A model generated the notes under the pieces. It was not told where the DNA came from. It did not search any database and saw nothing but the letters and a program-made list of their open reading frames with translations. Position numbers and translations under genes: made by a program. From the NCBI GenBank assembly GCA_963765285.1, contig CAVXVR010000006.1:620001-684000 (forward strand): 64,000 nt of DNA. The letters run 5' to 3'. Positions 44,844 through 53,369 of the stretch are shown one piece after another. Source of the stretch: CAVWZH01 sp963765285. Its GTDB lineage: Bacteria > Acidobacteriota > Terriglobia > Terriglobales > Acidobacteriaceae. How positions within the stretch are numbered: the stretch's first letter is position 1; each line of letters begins with the position of its first letter.

Positions 44844-46539
44844 TTGGCTCTAGAAGACAAGTACGACGACATTAAAAAGCTGATCGACGCAGGAAAAGAA
44901 AAGGGATATCTAACCTACGATCAAGTCAACGACCTGATCCCGCAGGATGTGCAAAGTCCCGACGACCTCGACGATCTGCTGACCACGATTGGCACGCAAG
45001 GTATCGACGTGCTGGAGGGGCCGAAGCTGCCCTCTTCCGCCGCGCTCGATAAAAAATTCGATGATGAAGAAGCCGGAGAGGACGTCGAACTCGACCTCAC
45101 CCCCGGCACTCTGGAAAAAACCAACGACCCCGTCCGCATGTACCTGCGCGAGATGGGGACAGTGCCGCTGCTTACGCGCGAAGGCGAAGTGGAAATCGCC
45201 AAGCGCATCGAGCGCGGGCAGTTGCGGGTTTTGAAGGCGCTGTCGCGCTCTCCCATCGTCATCAATGAACTGCTGGCGCTGGGCGAAGACCTCAAGAAGA
45301 GTGTCCGCTCCATCAAGGAAGTGGTCACCTTCGACGAGGAAGAGATCACCGATGAAATTCTGCAGAACCGCCTGAAGGAGTTCACGGGAAAGATCGACGA
45401 ACTCGCCAAGGCCTACAAGAAAGCCAACCAGCTGGCGGAAAAGTTCGCCACCGTTTCGCAGAAGAAGCGTCCCAAAGACCATCGCCGCTACCGGCTGCAT
45501 TTGGCACGCGCCATCGTCAAGGTCTCGTTGTGCGTGCGCAAGCTGGCCTTCACCAACAACGAGCGCAAACGGCTGATCGAACGGGTGAACAAGACGGTCG
45601 ATACGCTCCGTTCGCTCGACCGCCAGTCGCAGAACCTCGAAAAGAAGGCGGACGCCACGCGCAGCGAAGAGCAGCGCAAGGAATACCGCCGCCAGTCCCG
45701 CGCCATCCGCTCGGAACTGGAAAAACTCGAAGCCGAAGCCGGAGTCGCGTTTCTGGAACTCAAGCGCACGCAGCGCGAGATCATCCAGGGCGACATGGAC
45801 GCGGAGCAGGCCAAGCGCGAGCTGATCGAAGCCAACTTGCGCCTGGTGGTTTCGATCGCGAAGAAGTACACCAACCGCGGCTTGCAGTTCCTCGACCTGA
45901 TTCAGGAAGGCAACATCGGCTTGATGAAAGCTGTCGACAAGTTCGAATACCGCCGTGGCTATAAGTTCTCGACTTACGCCACGTGGTGGATTCGGCAGGC
46001 GATCACGCGCGCGATTGCCGATCAGGCACGCACGATCCGCATCCCGGTGCACATGATCGAAACCATCAACAAGCTGATCCGCACTTCGCGGCAGCTGGTG
46101 CAGGAACTGGGACGCGAGCCTACGTCAGAAGAAATCGCCAAGCGCATGGATATTCCAGTGGCGAAAGTGCGCAAGGTGCTCAAGATCGCGCAAGAGCCGA
46201 TCTCGCTCGAAACGCCGATCGGCGAAGAAGAAGATTCGCACCTGGGCGACTTCATCGAAGACCGCGGCGTGGTCTCGCCGGCCGAAGCGGTGATCAACGT
46301 CAACCTCAAAGACCAGACTTCGCAGGTGCTGCGCACGCTGACGCCGCGCGAAGAGAAGGTCATCAAGATGCGCTTCGGCCTGGAAGATGGCAGCGAGCAC
46401 ACGCTCGAAGAAGTCGGCCAGTCGTTTCGCCGTGACTCGCGAACGCATCCGCCAGATTGAAGCGAAAGCACTGCGGAAGCTGCGCCATCCGTCGCGCTCG
46501 CGAAAACTGCGGGCGTTTATGGACGGGGTTAGGGACTAA
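44844..46539 (+). CDS. rpoD: RNA polymerase primary sigma factor (one frameshift)
   Basis: The TTG at 44844 follows GAGG and gives ALEDKYDDIKKLIDAGKEKG, the region 1.1 start of RpoD. Region 1.2 (NDPVRMYLREMGTVPLLTRE), the non-conserved region, region 2 (ANLRLVVSIAKKYTNRGLQF and YATWWIRQAITRAIADQART) and regions 3-4 follow. Region 4 is interrupted by a shift near 46430. In the correct frame it continues FAVTRERIRQIEAKALRKLR and ends RAFMDGVRD at 46539. It directs core polymerase to housekeeping promoters. The placement after dnaG matches the classical macromolecular synthesis operon order. Confidence 0.95.
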
Positions 46540-46551
46540 CCTCAAACCATT

Positions 46552-46586
46552 GTCATTCCGAGCACAGTAGTATCGTGCGAGGAATC
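46552..46586 (+). repeat. palindromic repeat R8
   Basis: GTCATTCCGAGCACAGTAG opens a short copy with GCGAGGAATCTGC at the end, a variant of the dispersed family. It is placed just before the rpoD terminator. Confidence 0.65.
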
Positions 46587-46594
46587 TGCTTTTG

Positions 46595-46622
46595 GGCGCG
46601 GCTTATGCCGCGCCTTTTGTTT
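46595..46622 (+). terminator. rho-independent terminator of rpoD
   Basis: GGCGCGGC (46595-46602), TTAT loop, GCCGCGCC (46607-46614), then TTTTGTTTT: a perfect 8-bp stem with a T run. Confidence 0.9.
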
Positions 46623-46717
46623 TCCCAAACTGGCACTCAATCCCAAAATATTTCTCCCCTGTTCATCACATCGTATTTTCGCGACACTTAGAATTACCTG
46701 CGGGCAGGTAGGCGACT

Positions 46718-46806
46718 GGAGGGTGTTGCCAGTGGGTACTGGCCGCCGCCTGTCAAGCGGTCGAGTGGTCTAATCAGCCACTAGGGTTCGATTCCCTCGC
46801 CCTCCG
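46718..46806 (+). tRNA. class II allo-tRNA candidate, anticodon GTC, 8/4 acceptor/T branch
   Basis: The acceptor GGAGGGTG pairs with CGCCCTCC (46798-46805) over 8 bp, with one T-G. U8-type TT linker follows. D stem GCCAG/CTGGC (5 bp) encloses loop TGGGTA. Anticodon stem GCCGC/GCGGT (last pair G-T) has loop CTGTCAA with anticodon GTC at 46752-46754. A long variable arm is AGTGG/CCACT with a 9-base loop. T stem AGGG/CCCT is only 4 bp, with loop TTCGATT. Discriminator G at 46806, no encoded CCA. The 8+4 branch keeps the usual 12 bp total. A long variable arm plus G73 and G1-C72/G2-C71 fit serine identity, whereas GTC reads Asp codons. tRNAs of this type are known from acidobacteria as possible suppressors. 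A canonical 7/5 fold would leave the first T-stem pair mismatched. Confidence 0.85.
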
Positions 46807-46899
46807 TTCCACTCGACTACGCAGATTTGACTTGAGTGCCGCCTTGGCAAGACTTATGCATTGACACGGACAGGCGGCGGTTCAGTACCATATCGCAAA

Positions 46900-46932
46900 G
46901 CTCCGGCGTGATTACCCGGAGCTTTTGCTTTT
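46900..46932 (+). terminator. rho-independent terminator downstream of the tRNA
   Basis: GCTCCGG (46900-46906) pairs with CCGGAGC (46916-46922), then TTTTGCTTTTG. A further GCCGCCT/AGGCGGC stem (about 46840-46880) precedes it in the presumed transcript. Confidence 0.8.
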
Positions 46933-46976
46933 GTCGATCTCCCCACCTTTGCACAAACCGCAAAAGGGCCGTCCCT

Positions 46977-47438
46977 TTATTTCAAGCTGCCATAGTCTTT
47001 ATCGCTAACCGTCTCCAACCAGATTGTCTTTCCCTTTTGAGTCGGTGTAACCGCTATATAGGCAAAGCCACTTTTCGGAGATGCACCATGCCAATGCTCC
47101 ACGCCCGGAAGACATTTGATCACATCTCCCTTGTGGACGATTTGTAATGGCTTTCCCCGTTCCTGATAATAGCCAGTGCCTTCCGTGATAAGTAGAACCT
47201 GACCACCTGGATGAATATGCCAATCCAGCTTTGCGCCGGCATCATAGGTTGCTACAGCGATACTGGAATCGAACGTACTGTCGCCCACATTTAACTCGTT
47301 AAGCCAAATATTTCCCGTGTGATTCTTGGTGGTGGAAAGTTCACCTTTGGGGAAAATCGCGTCCCCGGTTTGGGCATGGGACTGGAAGCTGAATACCAGG
47401 CTCACCGCAAAAGCCGTAATTAGCAATCTTGTTCTCAT
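46977..47438 (-). CDS. exported cupin-domain protein
   Basis: ATG 47438 has GAGGAG upstream (the GTG at 47450 would overlap that site). The 153-residue product begins with a signal peptide (MRTRLLITAFAVSLVFSFQSHA) and then a single cupin barrel with motif-like KLDWHIHPGGQVLLITEGTG and GVEHWHGASP. The two His-rich motifs can bind a metal. Small secreted cupins are often oxygenases, isomerases or binding proteins; no specific substrate is seen. It converges with the tRNA transcript, sharing the terminator region. Confidence 0.75.
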   Translation of the reverse strand: MRTRLLITAFAVSLVFSFQSHAQTGDAIFPKGELSTTKNHTGNIWLNELNVGDSTFDSSIAVATYDAGAKLDWHIHPGGQVLLITEGTGYYQERGKPLQIVHKGDVIKCLPGVEHWHGASPKSGFAYIAVTPTQKGKTIWLETVSDKDYGSLK

Positions 47439-47544
47439 TTTTCTCCTCACCCTTTTCGTCGCGCCCTTTTTTGCGGCGGAACGATGCCTACGCCGTCACC
47501 CGTGACGAGGCTTCAGAGGCTGAACCGTCGGCTGCCTCCGCCTT

Positions 47545-47794
47545 TTAGGACCCTGCTTCGGACAAGTCGTACTGGCTCTGCATGTTCATCCAGAGTTCCG
47601 CTGAGTGTCCGACCAGGGCAGCCGCGAGGCGGAGGGCCATGCTCGCCGAGATTCCTGCCTTGCCGTGTCAGCACGCGCGACAGTGTCACACGAGTGACCC
47701 GCAGATGGGCCGCGGCAGCGGAGACCGGCAATCTTCGCCAGGCATTCCCGCTAACACCAGGCCGGGATGCGGCGGAAATTCGGGGCATGCTCAT
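47545..47794 (-). pseudogene. decayed HigA-type antitoxin gene
   Basis: Pieces of a HigA/XRE antitoxin are readable on the minus strand in shifting frames. The start is MSMPRI. An LPVSAAAAHLRVTRVTLSRVL helix-turn-helix core is seen as SAAAAHLRVTRVTLSRVL. After a frame change near 47670 the text continues GISASMALRLAAALVGHSAE and LWMNMQSQYDLSEA to a stop at 47545. The frame also looks disturbed near the N-terminus. Upstream, at about 47804-47950, only a short HigB-like tail (GYQDYH then stop) is left, so the toxin appears absent. Multiple frame changes favour real decay, though errors are common in this window. Confidence 0.55.
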
Positions 47795-47958
47795 GGAAGC
47801 TCCCTAGTGATAGTCCTGATAACCAACCAGAATTGCATCGCTCGGGGCTTCGAGATACTAGACGACGTCCGCGAATCGCCGCTCACGCTGACCGAAATAG
47901 GCCGAGGCGATTGTCAACACCGGGACGCACGCAACATCCCCCGGTTTCCCCGCGGACT

Positions 47959-48318
47959 TTAGCGAATCACATCTCTCGGCTCGGGCGCATTTTTCGGAGC
48001 ATTTCGCAGAAACTTCATCAACCCATCGCCGGTCGCCTTTCCTGCACGCTGCTTAAAAAATTCGGCAGCAGTTTCCACCCGGACTCCCTCAATGAAGTCT
48101 GCGATGTTATACGCGATGGGGTAGAGCCGAACTTCACCTCGGGCGATCTGCCCTCGGTCGTTTTGGGGATGAGGAGCGGCATGCAGCGTACCAAATTCCC
48201 AGCCCCAAAGGGGCGACATATGACAGCCCAGGGCGGCATCGCGCGCGAGAATCGCGCCGATGCAAGCCCTGGGTACGGCACCACACACGAAATCGCGCCC
48301 ATGGGGCGCAACTCCCAC
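47959..48318 (-). CDS. uncertain small protein, possibly an antitoxin-like remnant
   Basis: The last about 60 residues (IAYNIADFIEGVRVETAAEF, GKATGDGLMKFLRNAPKNAP, EPRDVI) look protein-like. They resemble small antitoxin-type proteins ending in a PEPGD-like tail. The first half translates a palindrome-rich repeat (CCCCTTTGGGG and CCCAGGGC units), so any true start lies elsewhere or is lost. No family recognised with confidence. Confidence 0.3.
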   Translation of the reverse strand: MGVAPHGRDFVCGAVPRACIGAILARDAALGCHMSPLWGWEFGTLHAAPHPQNDRGQIARGEVRLYPIAYNIADFIEGVRVETAAEFFKQRAGKATGDGLMKFLRNAPKNAPEPRDVIR

Positions 48319-48483
48319 AAATAAATCCAGTTCCCGAACGAGGCGCCGTTCTGCAGCCTTATCATTTCGCTGGCACGGATTGTCCTGCCGCCCTTCCCAT
48401 TTTGGGAATCACGGCCGGTTCCTCCCTCCGAAAATTCTTGCCTTCGGGATCCTCAGAAATTTCCAATGGTAGTAGAAGAAAAG

Positions 48484-48533
48484 CAGATTCCTCGCACGCC
48501 CTCGCCTTCGGCTCCGGGCGGCTCGGAATGACA
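48484..48533 (-). repeat. palindromic repeat R9 (inverted orientation)
   Basis: On the minus strand it reads GTCATTCCGAGCCGCCC to GCGAGGAATCTGC, with the core stem GCCGCCCGGAGCC-type sequence; a variant of the dispersed family. Confidence 0.65.
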
Positions 48534-48584
48534 ATTTTTTGAGCGGAATGGCCTGGGAGTTGGCTTGAAGAAGCAGAAACCGCA

Positions 48585-49082
48585 ACAATAATCGAAGACA
48601 AAAAGCAGCGCGGCGAATGGGCGGAGTTGCGGTTTATGGCCAGGGCCAACGAGCATGGTCTGCCGGTGAGCAAGCCCTGGGGGAACTCTCGAGCTATGAC
48701 TTCGTCATGGGCGACCGGACGCTTTGTCAGCGTGCAGGTAAAGTCCACCCTGATTGAACAAAAAACCGGATATGTTTGCACCGTGCGCGGCGGCCACCAG
48801 GCCTATCGGCCGGATCGTTCGACTTCCTTGCAGCCTACGTCGTCCCCGAGGATGCCTGGTACATCATCCCCGCCAGATTAATTACGGGGATGCGATCGGT
48901 CTCTGTCCACGCCGCGAGCCGAATACGAGAAGTACCGCGAGGCGTGGGAGTTGCTGCGGGAGGCGGCGGATGTGAAGGAAGAGGCGACCCAGGCAGAGGA
49001 GCCGGCGCCGAGCATTCCGCGCAATGCGCTGCAGCGGATGGAGGCATCGTTGCGATTCTTTAAGAGCCACTGGGAGAGGTAA
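48585..49082 (+). pseudogene. broken PD-(D/E)XK nuclease-like gene
   Basis: Four pieces in changing frames rebuild one protein. GEWAELRFMARANEHGLPVS comes first, then SSYDFVMGDRT (Asp of the core). Next come GRFVSVQVKSTL (Q-x-K of the core) with KTGYVCTVRGGHQAYRP, and then FDFLAAYVVPEDAWYIIPA. It ends YEKYREAWELLREAADV to FFKSHWER at 49082. The pattern matches small PD-(D/E)XK nucleases common in acidobacterial genomes. At least four frame changes within 500 bases are more than in any other gene here, favouring a pseudogene. Confidence 0.55.
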
Positions 49083-49113
49083 GGGTTTTGGGGTCTGAAT
49101 TCTCACCAGAACT

Positions 49114-49174
49114 GTCATCCTGAGCGCAGCATGAAGTCCGCGATAGCGGAATTCACGCGGAGTCGAAGGACCCC
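49114..49174 (+). repeat. palindromic repeat R4
   Basis: Almost the same sequence as R3 (34374). The right arm differs slightly (GCGGAATTCACGC against GCATGAAGTCCGC on the left), so the stem has two or three mismatches. Confidence 0.85.
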
Positions 49175-49182
49175 ATGCCTGC

Positions 49183-49778
49183 ATCCGTTACCACGGACGT
49201 GAAAAGGAATTCTCACGCTGCTCTCGACTGCGGACCAGTGAGACCTCTGGCTGAATGAATAGTTTTCCGCGACTCGATTGAACAACTTCTTAGGCAACTC
49301 AGGTTTTTCTTCCGACTTTTCCGTGGCTTTCCACAAAGAAGTTCTGTCCTCCACAGTTTCTGCACAACGCGGCTGCAATTTTCCGTTGCGATCACTTCGC
49401 GATTCAAGCACAGTGCGGTCAGTGCATACGTGAGATGTTTTAAGCCTGCTGGAGATCGTGGCACAAGCCAACGGTTCCCGGCGGTTCCCGAGGGTGAATC
49501 GCTGGGAGAGTTTTGCACAAGGCGCTTCGGCGCATTGCGTAAACTCAGGCGTTGCGGCCTCCTCGGAAAGGTCCTCCCCACAAGGTGGGACTGAGCCGCT
49601 GGCAAGCCCGATCGCTGCAGGTCAGAGAACACGGGATTCGGGACTTTCGGGTTTCGAGTCTCAGCGTCACTGACCCGCTGAGTGCGTCAGGAAAGCGGCA
49701 TCCTTCGGAATGCAGTTTTCATGCGCATGCTTCGCCGCCACAAGCGGTGAATGAAGCAGGCAAACATTCACGAGCAGT
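49183..49778 (+). other. gene-poor stretch, possible structured RNA
   Basis: No convincing protein gene is seen; open frames on either strand are short and compositionally random. The region contains small hairpins such as CAGCG/CGCTG near 49665 and GCTTCGCCGC/GCGGTGAATGAAGC near 49730. It ends in a strong terminator, which implies a transcript. It does not match tmRNA, RNase P RNA or SRP RNA landmarks known to me. Confidence 0.35.
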
Positions 49779-49815
49779 GCGGCTCAGGTGGCTGGCCTGA
49801 GCCGCATTTATTTTT
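49779..49815 (+). terminator. strong rho-independent terminator upstream of dnaB
   Basis: GCGGCTCAGG (49779-49788) pairs with CCTGAGCCGC (49796-49805), followed by ATTTATTTTT. No protein gene precedes it on the + strand within 600 bases. Confidence 0.85.
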
Positions 49816-49880
49816 GGCGTCTGCCTCAACCGTTCCGATTCAGGGTTGGATTAAACCTGGTCCCGGATCTCAGTTGGCTC

Positions 49881-49910
49881 TTGCGATTCGCTTTTTATTC
49901 GTCCTATACT
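49881..49910 (+). promoter_or_regulatory. sigma-70 promoter of dnaB
   Basis: TTGCGA (49881-49886), 18-base spacer, TATACT (49905-49910). It lies about 110 bases before dnaB. Confidence 0.6.
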
Positions 49911-50018
49911 GAGAGCGCAACTAAGCCGCCAGAGAAATTGAATTGTTCTGGGGTTTTCCAGAGCGGCACTTTTCTTTCACAAGTTTTATGCGGCTATGAT
50001 GTGCTCGCACTCTGAGAA

Positions 50019-51398
50019 GTGAATAAGACCTTGGCCACTGCAGACTACTCTCCCGCGCACACTCTTCCGGCAAACGTGGAAGCGGAACGATCCATCCTGG
50101 GCGCGATTCTGCTCGACAATATGGCCTTCAATGAGGCGGCCGAGCATTTGCGGCCGGAGGATTTTGCGCTCGACTCTCACCGTCGGATCTATGTCTGCAT
50201 CGCGGAGTTAGTGGAGTCGTCGCGCCCGGCGGACTTCATCACGCTGACCGAGGAACTCAACCGGCGCAAGGAGCTTGAGGCGGTCGGTGACGTGGGCTAC
50301 ATTTCCGGGCTGATGGATGGTGTGCCGGACCGGCCGAGTATTGAGCACTACATCCGGATTGTGCGCGATAAGGCGCTGTTGCGCGGGCTCATCAATGCGG
50401 CGACGGCTGCGATTGCGCGGGCGACCGACCAGTCTGATCCGGCGGAAGAGATTCTTAACGACGCGGAAGCGGCTGTTTTTCAGCTTTCGGAGAAGCGGAT
50501 TGGCCGGGGCTTCCTGGGCATTCAGGAAATCGTCAAGGAATCGTTCGGCTCGGTGGATGCGCTTTTGCAGCGGGGCGCACGCATTACCGGCCTGGCAACG
50601 CATTACAGCGATCTGGACGACATGACGAGTGGGCTCCAGCGTTCAGACTTGATCATCATTGCCGCCCGGCCTTCCATGGGAAAGACTGCCTTTGCCTTGA
50701 ACATTGCGGAGAACGCCGCCATCGAGGACAAAAAGGTGGTGGGTCTTTTTTCTCTGGAAATGTCGCGCGAGGCGTTGCTGCTGCGTTTGCTGTGTTCCCG
50801 GGCGCGAGTGGATTCACACAAGATGCGGAGCGGTTTCCTGTTGCGAGAAGACACGGCCAAAATTGTGCAAGCGATGGAAGATTTGGCGCATGCCCCCATC
50901 TTTATTGACGACACGCCGGGAATCGGGCTGAGCGAAATGCGGGCGAAGGCGCGGCGATTGCAGCAGTCGAAAGGCAAGCTCGATCTGCTCATCGTGGATT
51001 ACCTGCAGCTCATGTCCGGCGGCAGCCGGCGTTTTGAAAACCGCACGCAAGAAGTTTCGGCAATCTCGCGCGGGTTGAAGGCGCTCGCTAAAGAATTGAG
51101 CGTGCCTGTCATCTCACTCTCGCAGCTAAGCCGTGCTCCGGAGAGCCGGGGCGGAGACCATCGCCCGCAACTCGCCGACCTGCGCGAATCAGGTTCGATT
51201 GAGCAGGATGCGGACGTCGTGGCTTTTATTTTTCGTGAAGAAGTCTACAAGCCAGACGAGCCGGAGTTGGACGGTGTGGCAGAATTGATCATCGCCAAGC
51301 AGCGAAATGGCCCGACCGGCAAGCTGCGCCTGGCCTTTTTGAAGCGATCCACTCGCTTCGAATCCATGGCGCAGGGCGGCATGGAGTCGCCTGAATAA
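50019..51398 (+). CDS. dnaB: replicative DNA helicase
   Basis: This 459-residue DnaB starts at GTG 50019. The N-terminal helical domain (LPANVEAERSILGAILLDN) binds primase. The RecA-like motor has Walker A AARPSMGKTAFALN near residue 217, Walker B LLIVDYLQLMSGG, and SLSQLSRAPESR plus the arginine-finger region (FREEVYKPDEPE, IIAKQRNGPTG). It is a ring helicase unwinding the replication fork and pairs with the DnaG encoded about 7 kb upstream. A strong terminator and a clear promoter upstream indicate an independent transcript. No intein or frameshift is seen. Confidence 0.95.
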   Translation: MNKTLATADYSPAHTLPANVEAERSILGAILLDNMAFNEAAEHLRPEDFALDSHRRIYVCIAELVESSRPADFITLTEELNRRKELEAVGDVGYISGLMDGVPDRPSIEHYIRIVRDKALLRGLINAATAAIARATDQSDPAEEILNDAEAAVFQLSEKRIGRGFLGIQEIVKESFGSVDALLQRGARITGLATHYSDLDDMTSGLQRSDLIIIAARPSMGKTAFALNIAENAAIEDKKVVGLFSLEMSREALLLRLLCSRARVDSHKMRSGFLLREDTAKIVQAMEDLAHAPIFIDDTPGIGLSEMRAKARRLQQSKGKLDLLIVDYLQLMSGGSRRFENRTQEVSAISRGLKALAKELSVPVISLSQLSRAPESRGGDHRPQLADLRESGSIEQDADVVAFIFREEVYKPDEPELDGVAELIIAKQRNGPTGKLRLAFLKRSTRFESMAQGGMESPE

Positions 51399-51806
51399 GC
51401 GCCCTGCGTTTCGCTCGCAGATTCCGCTCCATGCCCTGTGGAAAAGTTTGTGGAAGCGCAGATTTCTCCATCTGAGACACTTGGGGATGGAGCCTAACGG
51501 GCCGCCCGATCATTCCACTCATCGGCTGATAATCGTCCTGAATCTGGGTACTTGCGTTCGCGCGAATTGCCCCGGCACTCACCCGCTTCATCTGCCAGAG
51601 AACGATGTGCAACCTTTGCGATTTGCACATTCCGAGGGACATGTCCGTAGGCCCAGCAGTGGGGAAGCATGCGGACAAAGGGCGGAATCCGGGTACGGCT
51701 CGCGATCCCGCTTGTACCCAAATGCTCACCCAGCGCGACCCTCGCCGGTGCGGGATGAGGACTCCGAGGGGGTAGACTTGACCCTGCCAGGTTTCCTCCC
51801 GACGAC
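51399..51806. other. spacer between dnaB and membrane protein gene
   Basis: 408 bases. A TGTGGAAAAGTTTGTGGAAG stretch near 51438 carries two imperfect DnaA-box-like TTTCCACA/TTGTGGAA units. Otherwise no gene, RNA or repeat was recognised. Confidence 0.5.
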
Positions 51807-53351
51807 ATGAACGGCGCCACCTCAACTGACGACCCGAAGTGGAGCCAGCGTGAGAGTAAGCCTCGCGAGGCCGTACCACGGCAGGGCAAGTTCGGCGTGG
51901 TTTTTTCCTTCCTGTCAGTGCTGGCGGTGGTGATCATCACCCTGGAGTTCATGCTGGCGCGCAGCGGCATGGACGATCCTGACATCTGGTGGCACTTGCG
52001 CGACGCAGAATATCTTTTCCAGCATCATCAGTTGCCGCGATTTGACATGTTTTCCTTTACCGTGGCGGGTGTTCCCTGGATCAATCATGAATGGCTGGCG
52101 GAAATTCCCTTCTATCTGGCCTGGCGAGTCTGGGGACTTATGGGTCTGAAGACGGTGGAGATTCTGCTGTTGCAATTGATCTTTGCGGGCCTTTTGTATC
52201 TGGGATGGAAGGAAAGCGCGAACTTCAAGGCTGCGTTTGTAGCGTGTGCTTTCTGTTCGTTTCTTGCCAGTACGGCGTTCGGCCCGCGGACGATCCTGTT
52301 CGGCTATGCCTGGCTAGTGATTCTGCTCATCATCCTTCAGCGCTTCCGCCTGCGAGGCGCCGCGCCGCTGTGGACCATTCCTGTTCTGTTCTGCTTGTGG
52401 GTCAACACCCACGGGTCGTGGCTGATCGGCTTGATTTGTTTCGCCATCTTTATTGTGGCCGGTTCAGTGAAAGGAACCTGGGGGCGCATTACGGCTGAGC
52501 CATGGACTGCAGTGCAGCGCCGGCGACTCACTCTTTCCTGGCTAGCCAGCGTGATCGCGCTCTTCGTCAATCCTTTTGGGTATCGCCTTGTGGTCTACCC
52601 TTTCGACCTTGCATTCCGGCAGAGACTCAACATCACGCACATCGTGGAATGGGTCCCGGTGAATCTGCGGGATACGCACGGGAGACTGGTGATGGTTCTG
52701 CTGCTCGTTCTGCTGCTGGGCGCTTTGCTGCGTAACCGGCGCTGGACGCTTTCCGGATTATTGCTGGCATTGTTCGGGCTGTACTGCGGGCTGAGTTATG
52801 TCCGGTTTCTGTTTCTGCTGGCAGTGCTGGTTTCGCCGTTATTGGCGAGGATTCTGGACTTCCTGCCGCTTTACAAACCCAAGCTGGAAGTTCCGTGGCT
52901 CAATGCGTTGGGGATCGTGCTGATGATTGCTGCCATGTTTTACTACTGGCCCCATTCGAGCGCGCTGCAGAGTTCGATCGACAAGAAGTACCCGGTCGGG
53001 GCGCTGGCTTTTCTCGAAGCTCACCCGCCGCAGGGCCGGCTGCTGAATTTCTATCCGTGGGGCGGTTATATGGAATGGAACCATCGGGACATTCCAGTTT
53101 TCATCGACGGCCGGGCAGATATTTTTGAGTATGCGGGCGTGTTTCAAGACTACATCGACGTGATGGGGATTGATCGCGCGAAACGAATCCTCGATAAATA
53201 CAAGATTCAATATGTGCTGTTCCCGCCTGACCAGGCGTTAACCTACGCGCTCGAACGTGACCCAGAATGGAGAACACTCTATCGCGATGAAGTCGGGGTG
53301 TTAGTGGAACGAAATTCAGAGGGATCGCTGTCGTCGCCTCTATCCAACTAA
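51807..53351 (+). CDS. polytopic membrane protein, GT-C glycosyltransferase-like
   Basis: This 514-residue protein has about ten membrane helices after a 27-residue charged N-terminal tail. The first external loop has the acidic motif GMDDPDIWWHLRDAEYL followed by WINHEWLAEIPFYLAWRVWG, a layout seen in GT-C (dolichyl-phosphate mannosyltransferase-like) membrane glycosyltransferases. The C-terminal soluble part (LNFYPWGGYMEWNHRDIPVF, DGRADIFEYAGVFQDYI) resembles the same uncharacterised family. It may transfer sugars from lipid-linked donors; the substrate is unknown. No ribosome site stands out before ATG 51807. Confidence 0.6.
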   Translation: MNGATSTDDPKWSQRESKPREAVPRQGKFGVVFSFLSVLAVVIITLEFMLARSGMDDPDIWWHLRDAEYLFQHHQLPRFDMFSFTVAGVPWINHEWLAEIPFYLAWRVWGLMGLKTVEILLLQLIFAGLLYLGWKESANFKAAFVACAFCSFLASTAFGPRTILFGYAWLVILLIILQRFRLRGAAPLWTIPVLFCLWVNTHGSWLIGLICFAIFIVAGSVKGTWGRITAEPWTAVQRRRLTLSWLASVIALFVNPFGYRLVVYPFDLAFRQRLNITHIVEWVPVNLRDTHGRLVMVLLLVLLLGALLRNRRWTLSGLLLALFGLYCGLSYVRFLFLLAVLVSPLLARILDFLPLYKPKLEVPWLNALGIVLMIAAMFYYWPHSSALQSSIDKKYPVGALAFLEAHPPQGRLLNFYPWGGYMEWNHRDIPVFIDGRADIFEYAGVFQDYIDVMGIDRAKRILDKYKIQYVLFPPDQALTYALERDPEWRTLYRDEVGVLVERNSEGSLSSPLSN

Positions 53352-53369
53352 ATTTCCGGATTGCCGATT

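Noticed and set aside
46718..46806. Ordinary tRNA-Asp
   Set aside because: The anticodon loop resembles tRNA-Asp, but the long variable arm, 8-bp acceptor stem and 4-bp T stem are not those of a canonical aspartate tRNA.
49183..51440. Replication origin near dnaB
   Set aside because: Only isolated imperfect DnaA-box-like sequences are seen, with no cluster, AT-rich unwinding region or dnaA/dnaN genes.
51399..51806. Riboswitch in the leader of the membrane protein gene
   Set aside because: No conserved core of a known riboswitch class could be found; hairpins are scattered and weak.
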